Below, one piece after another: positions 1 through 7,833 of a DNA stretch of 64,000 bases; the stretch's first letter is position 1; each line of letters starts with the position of its first letter. Location: positions 1 through 64,000 of the forward strand of contig NZ_JAIUZP010000006.1 of assembly GCF_020171315.1 (NCBI RefSeq). Reading direction: 5' to 3'. A program made the position numbers and the translations under genes. Below the pieces are notes generated by a model that was given only the letters and a program-made list of their open reading frames with translations, was not told the DNA's origin and did no database searches. Source of the stretch: Pseudooceanicola nanhaiensis (GTDB lineage Bacteria > Pseudomonadota > Alphaproteobacteria > Rhodobacterales > Rhodobacteraceae).

Positions 1-3000
1 CGTAGGTCCCGTCCTGAGCGTTGTCGTTGAAGAGATCGGCCCCGTTGTTGAGGTAGATCACGTCCCGACCGTTGTCGCCCCAGACGGTGTCATTGCCGCC
101 GCCGCCCTTGATGGTGTCGGCATTGGCGCCGCCATGGAGTTCGTCATCGCCAGTCCCCCCGACGATGGAATCCGCACCGTCGCCGCCGTCGACCGTGTCG
201 TGGCCCTTGCCGGCGTCGATCGTGTCATCGCCAGCGCCGCCGTCGATCGTGTCATGGCCCGACATACCCAGCAGCGTATCCGCGCCGTCTGCGCCGAAGA
301 GCGTGTCGTCCTCGATCGAGGCCTGCAGCAGGTTGTCGGAGGCATTGCCGACCATCGTGACGGATGAGCCGACCCAGGACATGATGTTCTCGATCTCCGA
401 CCAGAGGCTCTGGAAGGCGCCGCCATTGTAGGAATAGCCCTTGTCCACATCGAGAATCCGCAGGGGCCCGCTCGTGACGCTCAGCCCGTTTGTCCAGAGA
501 TCCATGGTGTCGTTGCCTGCGCCGCCGACGATCGTGCTGCTGCCGATGTAACGGACCTGGAGGACGTCATCGCCGTCGCCCCCGTCTAACGAGTCGCCGG
601 AAGCCCCCCCGATCAGCGTGTCGTTGCCCGCGCCGCCGACTAAGGTATCCGCATTGTTCCCGTACCCACCGTCGATCAAGTCGTTGCCCGCGCCGCCGAC
701 GAGGCTATCCGCACCGAACCCGCCGTTGATCGAGTCATCGCCGTCCAGACCCAGCAGGGTATCCGCGCCGTCTTCGCCGAGGAGCGTGTCGTTCCGGCTC
801 GACCCCTGCAGGAGGTTGTCGGACGCGTTGCCGATCAACGTGACCGACGTGTTAGCGAAACTCAGGAGATTTTCGAGCCCCTCCCAATCGCCCTGGTAGG
901 CGCCTCCGTCGAAGGAGTAGCCCAGGTCCAGGTTGATGATCCGGGCCGGGCTGTCGAGTATGCCCGCATACCCGAAGGCGACGAGGTCGACCGTGTCGCT
1001 GCCGTCCCCGCCGCTCAGCGTCGAGCTGCCGGTGCTATCGAGTTGGAACAGGTCATCCCCGCCGCCGCCGCTGTACTCGACGCCATGGCCGGACCCGACC
1101 AGGGTGTCATTGCCGTCCCCCCCGGTCAGAGTATCGCTTCCACCCTTGCTGGTGATCGAGTCGTCGCCCGCGCCGCCCAGCAGGAGTTCAGTGCCCGTGC
1201 CGCCAATCAGCACGTCATCGCCACGCATCCCGCTGATCACGTCGCTGCTTGCGTTCCCGACGATGGTATCGTCGCCGTCACCGCCATAGATCTCGGTGAA
1301 ACCGCTCAGCGTCACCGCCACGCCGTCGATCGTGCCGCTGCCGGTGGACATGTCGATGTCCGATCCCGTGGTCAGCGCCGCGGTGTTCAGCGTGCCAGTG
1401 CTCCCGTAGAGCGGGCTGAGCGCCGTGGAATGCCCGAAATTGCCCGCGTAGTCGGAGAATTCCTCGGTGATGATATTGCGGTCATTCGAGGCATCCGTGT
1501 CGTAGGAGCTGTCATCCCCCCAGACGAAGACCTGAAGGTCAGTGATAACCCAATTGTCGGCAATCGCATCGTCGGTCAGGGTGATCGTCCAGCTTCCACT
1601 GGCCTCTTCGCCCCAGAAGGCATTGGTCGACCAGGTGTAGGTGTCGTTGGTGATATCCGCTGAAGTGCCGTAGTTCTCCTTGATCAGGTCGATCGTGGTG
1701 CCCGTGGGCGAAGTCAGCTCCAGGTTCATGTCGCCGAGCCAGGTGTGCGAGTAACTCAGCTGCACCTCGATCGTTTCCACCAGCATGTCGCCCGGCGTGA
1801 AGGTATAGCTCGTCGAGGTGCCTGCCAGCGACACCGTCGAGTTGATCAGATCGGTCGTGAAGAGCGCGTCATTGGCACTGGTCTGCGCGGTCCCGCCCCA
1901 GGTTTCGGCCAGTCGCACCGCGGCATGGGCGTCAATCAGGCCAAAGCCGTAGTCCTGGGAGAAATGCAACCCGCCACCGTTCCAGCCCTCGGCGCCATTG
2001 AAGAACCAGGGGTTTGCTTCCGCCGCCGCGACACCTCCGCCGACCTCCGTGCCCACGTGGCGGGCGGAATAGGCGAGGATGTCCTGCACGTCGCGCCATC
2101 CGAGATCGGGGTTGGCCTCGAGCATCAGGGCCACGACCCCGCTGACCATCGGGGTTGCCGCCGATGTGCCGTTGAAGTCGAAGACATAGTCGCTGTCGGT
2201 GCTGGAGTTATAACCCTCGGCGCCCCTGCGGTCGGTGGTAACGATCTCGCCCGCGGTTCCGAAGGCCGAAACGAAGAGGTTTGCGCCCTCTGTCGAATAG
2301 CTCGAGACGTAGCCGTCCTGGTTCACCGCCGCGACGGAGATCGAGTATCGCGACGCGTTCCATTCCGACCCGTTGGCGTCAAGGCCATCGGCGCGGCCGT
2401 TACCGGCAGCCTTTACGAAGATCGTCCCAAGCCCATCACGCCCGTTCTCCGCACCGTATTCGAAGGCCGAGACCACCTGATCAGGAAGCGAGGCGGTCGG
2501 GACGAGCAGGCTGTAGAAATTCCCAAAGACCTGCGTACCGTTAGACATGTTGACGATGTCGGCCGTCCGGTCGATCCCAAGCAATAGCACTTCACCGCTC
2601 GCAACCTGCACCGCGTCGAGAAGGTTGGTGAGGAACGCGTCATAGGGCCCCGACGTCGCACCGGATGACTCCACCCGAAAACCGAAAATCGTCGCATCAT
2701 AGGCCACGCCCACCGTACCGACGTCGTTTCGCTCCGCGGCGATGATCCCGGCGACAGCGGTTCCGTGGTTCTCTCCGTCCACGCCGTCCGGAAAGCTGTC
2801 ATCGTCGGCGAAGTCCCAGTCCTTCGTTGTGCTGTAGTTGTCGTTCAGATCCGCGTGGGCCCGATCGACGGCATCATCGATGATCGCCACATCGACACCC
2901 GCGCCGGTGTAGGTCTGCCCCTCGCTGTCCCAGACCTCGGTCACGTTCAGGTCGAACAGGGCGGCATTGGAATTCTGCAGGTACCACTGCTGGGCAAAGA

Positions 3001-3544
3001 GGTGATCGCTCGGCAATGCCATGTTGAACGAGATGGGCCCGTCACCTGCGGTGGGGAGCATCTCGGCGACGCGCCCGATGGGGGCCGCCGCAAGCGAGAA
3101 GTCCACCCCAGCGGGCCGGGCCGGCTGGGAGGTCTGGTCGGAGAGCGGCGCGAAGGCAGGCGCGTCGGGCGAGACCCGGTTCGACAGGCTGTCGCGAAGC
3201 GTCAAGGCCGCGGACTGCGTGGCCTCGCGCAGCGTGAGGGCGTCCCGGTCCGAGGTTGCAAACATCGCCAGCGCCTGTGCGCGGGCGTCGCCGGTCCCGG
3301 CGTCGGACGCGGTGGTCCTGACCGAGACGGCGGGCGCCGCTTCGGGGCCTGCGTCCTCAACGGGGCGCGCGCTGTTCGCGGTGGCCGCGTCCGGCCCCGT
3401 GCCCTTATCCGCCTCAAGATCGGTTTCGAAGGTCAGCGCCGGGGTTTCCTCGACGGGCACCTTATCCACGAAGAGGAATTGCGTTTCCTCGGTGGCGGAT
3501 TGGTCTGCGGTCGAGGGGATGTCTTGCTCAGTCGAATTGCTCAT
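1..3544 (-). CDS. Secreted RTX subtilisin/kexin-type serine protease (partial, C-terminus beyond left edge)
   Basis: The frame is open from ATG at 3544 to the window edge, at least 1181 residues, with an in-frame TGA two codons upstream fixing the start. There is no Sec signal peptide. The S8 catalytic triad is visible: Asp223 in VAIIDDAVD, His260 in NHGTAVAG and Ser461 in NGTSAATP. Residues about 600-690 look like a kexin P-domain (YSHTWLGDMNLEL, then WGEEASGSWTITLTDD). From about residue 735 onward there are many glycine/aspartate RTX nonapeptides of the GGxGxDxL type, which bind calcium outside the cell. The layout fits a type I secreted exoprotease or adhesin-protease; the secretion signal and any transporter genes would lie to the left. 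Substrate unknown. Confidence 0.9.
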   Translation of the reverse strand, partial: MSNSTEQDIPSTADQSATEETQFLFVDKVPVEETPALTFETDLEADKGTGPDAATANSARPVEDAGPEAAPAVSVRTTASDAGTGDARAQALAMFATSDRDALTLREATQSAALTLRDSLSNRVSPDAPAFAPLSDQTSQPARPAGVDFSLAAAPIGRVAEMLPTAGDGPISFNMALPSDHLFAQQWYLQNSNAALFDLNVTEVWDSEGQTYTGAGVDVAIIDDAVDRAHADLNDNYSTTKDWDFADDDSFPDGVDGENHGTAVAGIIAAERNDVGTVGVAYDATIFGFRVESSGATSGPYDAFLTNLLDAVQVASGEVLLLGIDRTADIVNMSNGTQVFGNFYSLLVPTASLPDQVVSAFEYGAENGRDGLGTIFVKAAGNGRADGLDANGSEWNASRYSISVAAVNQDGYVSSYSTEGANLFVSAFGTAGEIVTTDRRGAEGYNSSTDSDYVFDFNGTSAATPMVSGVVALMLEANPDLGWRDVQDILAYSARHVGTEVGGGVAAAEANPWFFNGAEGWNGGGLHFSQDYGFGLIDAHAAVRLAETWGGTAQTSANDALFTTDLINSTVSLAGTSTSYTFTPGDMLVETIEVQLSYSHTWLGDMNLELTSPTGTTIDLIKENYGTSADITNDTYTWSTNAFWGEEASGSWTITLTDDAIADNWVITDLQVFVWGDDSSYDTDASNDRNIITEEFSDYAGNFGHSTALSPLYGSTGTLNTAALTTGSDIDMSTGSGTIDGVAVTLSGFTEIYGGDGDDTIVGNASSDVISGMRGDDVLIGGTGTELLLGGAGDDSITSKGGSDTLTGGDGNDTLVGSGHGVEYSGGGGDDLFQLDSTGSSTLSGGDGSDTVDLVAFGYAGILDSPARIINLDLGYSFDGGAYQGDWEGLENLLSFANTSVTLIGNASDNLLQGSSRNDTLLGEDGADTLLGLDGDDSINGGFGADSLVGGAGNDLIDGGYGNNADTLVGGAGNDTLIGGASGDSLDGGDGDDVLQVRYIGSSTIVGGAGNDTMDLWTNGLSVTSGPLRILDVDKGYSYNGGAFQSLWSEIENIMSWVGSSVTMVGNASDNLLQASIEDDTLFGADGADTLLGMSGHDTIDGGAGDDTIDAGKGHDTVDGGDGADSIVGGTGDDELHGGANADTIKGGGGNDTVWGDNGRDVIYLNNGADLFNDNAQDGTY
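239..947 (-). repeat. Duplicated 161-codon module inside the RTX region
   Basis: Two copies of one module lie 483 bp apart, at about 722-947 and 239-464. Both encode a short non-RTX segment (RIINLDLGYSFDGG versus RILDVDKGYSYNGG), a stretch ending in VGNASDNLLQ or IGNASDNLLQ, and then RTX nonapeptides ending DTLLGxxGxDxI. This is an internal duplication that lengthens the calcium-binding rod. Confidence 0.75.
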
Positions 3545-3971
3545 AAATCAGAAGCCCAAAAAATGCCTGACGTACCCGGAAAAATCCAATCACCCGAAAA
3601 ATAATCCGCCTGAAATGGAGCGGGGGCCTATTGGCAGGAAAACCGTTGCCCGGCGATATAGCCAATCAAAACGATCAATTTAAAGCAACCTAGAGCAATT
3701 TTAGGCAATCATGCAAGCTTCGGTTGAAATTAAACCCTCGTCGCCCAGCTGTCCTTGGGGCATCCGATAGCGACACAAGGCGATTTTCGAAGGTGCCGGT
3801 GGAGCGCGCGAGGGCAGGCGGGGCAGGCGGCCCGTCCCCCCAGCGGCCATCTCTTGCCCAGCCAGGACGCCCGTTTCGCGCGCCTCCGCCTGTGTCGCTG
3901 CCCCTGCGGCAGGGGGCTGGTCAGCGGAGGGCGCGGCTGGCACTCTGCGCGCAGACGAAGGAGGAGCTGCC
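3545..3971. other. Divergent intergenic region between RTX protease and nitronate monooxygenase
   Basis: About 427 bp without a convincing gene. The half next to the protease (3545-3740) is much more AT-rich than the rest of the window and must hold its promoter. Within it the step GCAA recurs every 10 bp at 3685, 3695 and 3705 (TTGC on the protease strand). The half next to the oxygenase is GC-rich and ends in a strong ribosome binding site, GAAGGAGGAG, before ATG 3972. Confidence 0.6.
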
Positions 3972-5045
3972 ATGCCATTCGATCCCTCTGCCCTCGGGCT
4001 GAGCCTGCCGGTGATCCAGGCCCCCATGGCCGGTGTCACGACGCCGGAGCTGGCCGCGGCCGTCAGCAACGCCGGGGCGCTCGGCTCCCTCGGTCTGGGC
4101 GGCGGCGACGTGGAGGCCGCCCGGCGGCAGCTGCGCGCGACCCGGGCCCTGACCGACGGGCCGGTGAACGCGAACTTCTTCTGCCACCAGCCGCCGCGCC
4201 GCGACGTGGCCCGCGACACCGCCTGGATCGCGCGCCTCGCGCCGCTGCTGGCGCGGTTCGGGGCCGCGGCACCGGAACAGATGGCCAGCCCCTACATCCC
4301 GTTTCAGGACCAGCCCGGCATGGTCGAGATGCTGCTGGAAGAACGGCCCGCCGTGGTCTCCTTCCATTTCGGCCTGCCGCCCGCCGATCAGGTCGCGGCG
4401 CTGAAATCCGCCGGGATCACGCTCATCGCCTCCGCGACCTCGGTGCCCGAGGCGCGGATCATGGCCGAAGGCGGCATGGATGGCATTGTCGCGCAGGGCT
4501 GGGAGGCCGGTGGGCATCGCGGCATCCTCGACCCGGATGGGCCCGATCCGCGCAAACCCTGCCTGACCCTCGTGGCCGAGATCGCGCAGGCCCTGCCGCT
4601 GCCGGTGATCGCGGCCGGAGGGCTGATGGATGCCGCGGACATTCGCGCGGCCCTTGACGCAGGGGCCACGGCGGCCCAGCTGGGCACGGCCTTCCTGCTG
4701 TGCCCCGAGAGCGCCAGCGACGCGGCCTACCGCGCCGCACTGGCGCAGGCGCGCCCCGGCAGCACCCGGATGCAGCGGGCGATTTCCGGACGGCCCGCCC
4801 GGTCGCTGGAGACGGCCTTCACCCGCTTTACCGCCGGGGTCGATCCGGCGGACGTGCCGTCCTATCCGCTGGCCTACGACATCTTCAAACAGCTCACCGC
4901 CGCTGCGAAATCCCACGATGCGACGGGCTATGCCGCGCAATGGGCCGGCAGCAACGCGCACCGCGCCACGGCGCGGCCGGCGGCGCAGCTGATCGCGGAG
5001 TGGAGCGCGGCGCTGGAACAGGTGGAGGCCGGGCAGGGGGCCTGA
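3972..5045 (+). CDS. Nitronate monooxygenase family flavoprotein
   Basis: A 357-residue FMN-dependent TIM-barrel enzyme of the 2-nitropropane dioxygenase/nitronate monooxygenase family, which oxidises alkyl nitronates to carbonyl compounds and nitrite. Visible features are the N-terminal VIQAPMAGVTTPELAAAVSN, the VNANFFCH strand, the GWEAGGHRG motif carrying the family's catalytic histidine, and the phosphate-binding PVIAAGGLMDA and GATAAQLGTAFL segments. Length is normal. The start has a strong Shine-Dalgarno sequence at 3956-3965. The AbrB-like gene is convergent with a 20-bp gap. A role in detoxifying propionate-3-nitronate or similar compounds is inference from the family. Confidence 0.88.
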   Translation: MPFDPSALGLSLPVIQAPMAGVTTPELAAAVSNAGALGSLGLGGGDVEAARRQLRATRALTDGPVNANFFCHQPPRRDVARDTAWIARLAPLLARFGAAAPEQMASPYIPFQDQPGMVEMLLEERPAVVSFHFGLPPADQVAALKSAGITLIASATSVPEARIMAEGGMDGIVAQGWEAGGHRGILDPDGPDPRKPCLTLVAEIAQALPLPVIAAGGLMDAADIRAALDAGATAAQLGTAFLLCPESASDAAYRAALAQARPGSTRMQRAISGRPARSLETAFTRFTAGVDPADVPSYPLAYDIFKQLTAAAKSHDATGYAAQWAGSNAHRATARPAAQLIAEWSAALEQVEAGQGA

Positions 5046-5065
5046 CCGGGCCTATCTGAACGGGC

Positions 5066-6142
5066 CTAGCGGCGGGCGGTCAGCCGCACTGCCAGCCGCG
5101 CCATGACCGGCCCCAGCAGGATCACCACGAAAAGCCGCATGACCTGAAGCGTCATCACGAAGGACAGGTCCGCGCCCTCGCTGTAGGTGATCGCCGCCAC
5201 GGCGTCGATCGAGCCGGGCACGGCAGAGAGCACCCCGCTGAGCAGGTCCGTCCCCGCCAGCCGCCCGATCGCAGCCCCGAAGGCGCCCCCCGTCATGACG
5301 AGCGCGAGCGCAGAGAGGATGATCACCGGCAAGGCCCGGCCCGCGCGGCGCATCAACTCCATGTCGAAGCGCAGCCCCACGGAGGAGCCGATGACGAAAT
5401 AGGCCAGGATCAGAACGGGATGCGGGATCTGCGGCGGATAGCCCGCCAGCTTGCAGGCCGCGCCCAGAACCATCGGCACCAGCATCGGCCCGGCAGGGAT
5501 GCGTCCCAGATAGCGGCCCACGTAGGGCGCCATCGCCATCAGCGCAAAGGCCAGTGCGACGAGGAGGAGGTCCATCTCCTCGGGCGCGGTGACTGTCGGC
5601 GCGGCGGTGTCGTGTCGCCCCGTGAATCCAAGGACCCAAGACAGCGCGGCCACGCAGAGGATCACGACCATGATCCGCAGAACCTGGATGATCGCGACGA
5701 GCCGCGCATCGAGCCCGCGCGCATCGCTCATCGCGATGACTGCGCCCGCCATGCCCGGCAGGAAGCCCCAGATCGCGGCCTCTCGATCGATCTTGCCGAT
5801 GCGCCCCGCGACGACACCCGCGACCATGGCAGACACCATCGTCGCGGCCAGCACCACGACCGCCGCAGGCCAGATTGACACGAGGTTGCCGAGGGTCTCT
5901 GGCCGGATGTTGCCCGCGATCAGCACGCCCGTCGCGCCCTGAGCCAGAGCGCGCAGAGGCCCCTTGAAGCTGATCGTGGCGCCGCCAAGCCCCATGACGA
6001 CGGCAAAGACCATCGGCCCCAGCAGCAGCGCCGCGGGCACACCCGCGCGACTCAGAAGCGTCGTGGTGACAGCTGCGGTGCCAATGAGGAGCGCCCATTG
6101 CGCCCATTTGGGCCAGCCGGAGATCCAGCCCGATGCGCTCAT
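5066..6142 (-). CDS. AbrB-family (duplicated AbrB domain) integral membrane protein
   Basis: About 358 residues from ATG 6142, with roughly ten hydrophobic segments and two AbrB-type repeats (the first near ALLLGPMVFAVVMG, the second near AGPMLVPMVLGAA). The family is named after E. coli AbrB, a regulator of aidB expression, and is often annotated as an ammonia monooxygenase-related transporter; its real function is unclear. The frame stays open upstream to 6562, but the extra residues are arginine/cysteine-rich without hydrophobic character, so the start MSASGWISGWPKW just before the first membrane segment is preferred. The substrate cannot be named from sequence. Confidence 0.8.
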   Translation of the reverse strand: MSASGWISGWPKWAQWALLIGTAAVTTTLLSRAGVPAALLLGPMVFAVVMGLGGATISFKGPLRALAQGATGVLIAGNIRPETLGNLVSIWPAAVVVLAATMVSAMVAGVVAGRIGKIDREAAIWGFLPGMAGAVIAMSDARGLDARLVAIIQVLRIMVVILCVAALSWVLGFTGRHDTAAPTVTAPEEMDLLLVALAFALMAMAPYVGRYLGRIPAGPMLVPMVLGAACKLAGYPPQIPHPVLILAYFVIGSSVGLRFDMELMRRAGRALPVIILSALALVMTGGAFGAAIGRLAGTDLLSGVLSAVPGSIDAVAAITYSEGADLSFVMTLQVMRLFVVILLGPVMARLAVRLTARR

Positions 6143-6724
6143 GCGCAACACGCAGGACGCGCGACGTGCACCACGGTACAGGCGGCAGGAAGGATCAGGG
6201 CGGGCAGGGGCATCGGAGGGCCGTCGTCTAGGCGCAGGGACAGTGCAGCCCGCCTGCACCCTTACAGCGCAAAGGTCAATTGACCGGCGGAGAAACCCCA
6301 CGTTTTCAATCCAGTCGCGGCCGGTTGCGCGGCATTTCCCGGCAGTCATCGCGCAAGGAGCGCAGACAAAAGCGGTGCCGATCCGTCGACCGACACCGCC
6401 GCTGAGAGCGACCCACCCCTCGATTTGGGGATGAGAGAAGGTGGATCGAATGTCGGCCGAAGGCGGACCAATACGCCCCCGACCGACGAATTTCCAATCA
6501 AAGGGCCCAGCTATCTCTGGGTTTTGACCGGGATGTCCCATGGCATCAAAGCCACCACTCACGGAACACGGTCAGAATGTCACTCCTGACCCGGATCCGA
6601 AAGTAAGGTAAACCTTACCCACCGGTCAAATATTTCCGCAAAGCGCTGGAAAAGCGGGGTTTCGCTTCCACTTACGCGGGAAATCCTCGACAAAATTGCG
6701 TGGATTGTCCGACGCGCGCCGGTC
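6143..6724. other. Intergenic region with one short palindrome
   Basis: About 580 bp between the 3' end of the LuxR-type gene and the 5' end of the AbrB-like gene, both on the minus strand. No supported gene is seen. At 6603-6618 the arms GTAAGG and CCTTAC flank TAAA, a perfect 6-bp inverted repeat that could be an operator or a weak hairpin. Confidence 0.5.
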
Positions 6725-7483
6725 TCAGGCCTCGAGCACGAACATCTGGTTCAGGAAGGCCGCCTTGAGCACCGCCTGGGCCGTGGTTTCCACGTTCAGC
6801 GTCTCCCGCGCGAGGCGCAGGTGCTTCTCGACCGTGGCGGAGGTCAGACCCATGAGCAGCGCGATATCCTGCGTGGTCTTGCCGTCGCCAACCCATTGCA
6901 GCGCCTCCCGCTGGCGCTTGGTCAGCTCGCGCGCGGTGCCGGTATAGGGCAGGGTCAGGATCTTGAGATGCGCCACGTTGTTCATGATGACAATGTCGCG
7001 GCCATGCTCGGTCCAGACCGCGTCGGCCTCATCCTGCGTCATGTCCTCGCGTGCGGTCAGCGCGATGGCGCCCTTGGTCCGCGGCGAGATCGACTTGAAG
7101 CTGATCGAGTAGCCCGCCTTGACGCCCATGGAGCGGTTGAATTCGATGACCTTCTTCTCGCTGTCGGTCAGCGTGCCGGACATCATCATCTCTGCCAGGA
7201 TACGCCAGGAGCACGCACCTTCGTTCTCAAGCGCCCAGCGAACCATCGGTGCGTGGAAGTAGAGACCCTGGCCAAGGAACCCATCGGTGTAAGCCGCCTT
7301 GTGGTTCGTCAGGATGACGAAATCCTCGGGATCGCCGAGCGAGGTCGTGGTGCGGTAGCGGGTGAAGCCATAGAGCAACCGGTCGAAACCGTAGCCCGTC
7401 ATCTTCTCGGTGTGCAGCGTCCAGAGCTCTTCGATCGACCGCGCGTTCGTCAGCCGCTCGAGATAATCTCTCCGATCCTTCAT
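6725..7483 (-). CDS. LuxR-family transcriptional regulator with autoinducer-binding domain
   Basis: 252 residues from ATG 7483, preceded by GGAGG about ten bases upstream. Residues about 10-160 form an autoinducer-binding domain, with the conserved tryptophan in CSWRIL and the glycine in MGVKAGYSISF. Residues about 185-245 form a LuxR/GerE helix-turn-helix (LTKRQREALQWV, then TSATVEKHLRLARETL). The usual Asp-Pro pair that holds the acyl-homoserine-lactone amide is replaced by Ala-Pro in FHAPMVRWA, and aromatic positions before it also differ. No luxI homologue lies in the window, so it looks like a solo receptor. The longer frame up to 7813 adds low-quality sequence and is not used. Confidence 0.85.
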   Translation of the reverse strand: MKDRRDYLERLTNARSIEELWTLHTEKMTGYGFDRLLYGFTRYRTTTSLGDPEDFVILTNHKAAYTDGFLGQGLYFHAPMVRWALENEGACSWRILAEMMMSGTLTDSEKKVIEFNRSMGVKAGYSISFKSISPRTKGAIALTAREDMTQDEADAVWTEHGRDIVIMNNVAHLKILTLPYTGTARELTKRQREALQWVGDGKTTQDIALLMGLTSATVEKHLRLARETLNVETTAQAVLKAAFLNQMFVLEA

Positions 7484-7833
7484 CTGCCTGCCTCCGCAAC
7501 ATGGGCGAGACGTTCTGATGCCGCTGACGGATGTAACAAGCACTGCATCGAAAATTCCTCGCGAGAAATCTTCTATCGCGGGCGGATCGGCCTTGTCGAG
7601 ACGCGAGGTCACATTCCCGATACAGGTTTCCCAAGGGGGCCGGTTCGCTGCAGCGGCGCAGTCATATCGCGTCGTGATCCCAGTAGAGCGTACCGCAGAG
7701 GCACCCGGACCACATCCGATATTTACATAATACCGATTATACGTACTTCGTTTGAACCACTGCGGGGCGTGGTCCTGCCGCCGCTCGTTCGCATTCTGGC
7801 CCGGCGTGACCATCGTCCGCCGGGCCGGTCCGA
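7484..7833. other. Intergenic region upstream of the LuxR-type gene
   Basis: 350 bp with no supported gene. It separates the LuxR-type gene from the 3' end of the Mur-ligase gene on the same strand and must hold the regulator's promoter. An AT-rich patch lies at 7720-7745. No lux-box-like palindrome was recognised. Confidence 0.45.

Noticed and set aside
239-947. Possible CRISPR or tandem DNA array in the RTX region
   Set aside because: Periodicity follows the 27-bp protein nonapeptide code with much variation; no identical repeats with unique spacers.
58-1663. Several short plus- and minus-strand frames within the first 1.7 kb
   Set aside because: All fall within the RTX region in other frames; the repetitive GC-rich code makes every frame open.
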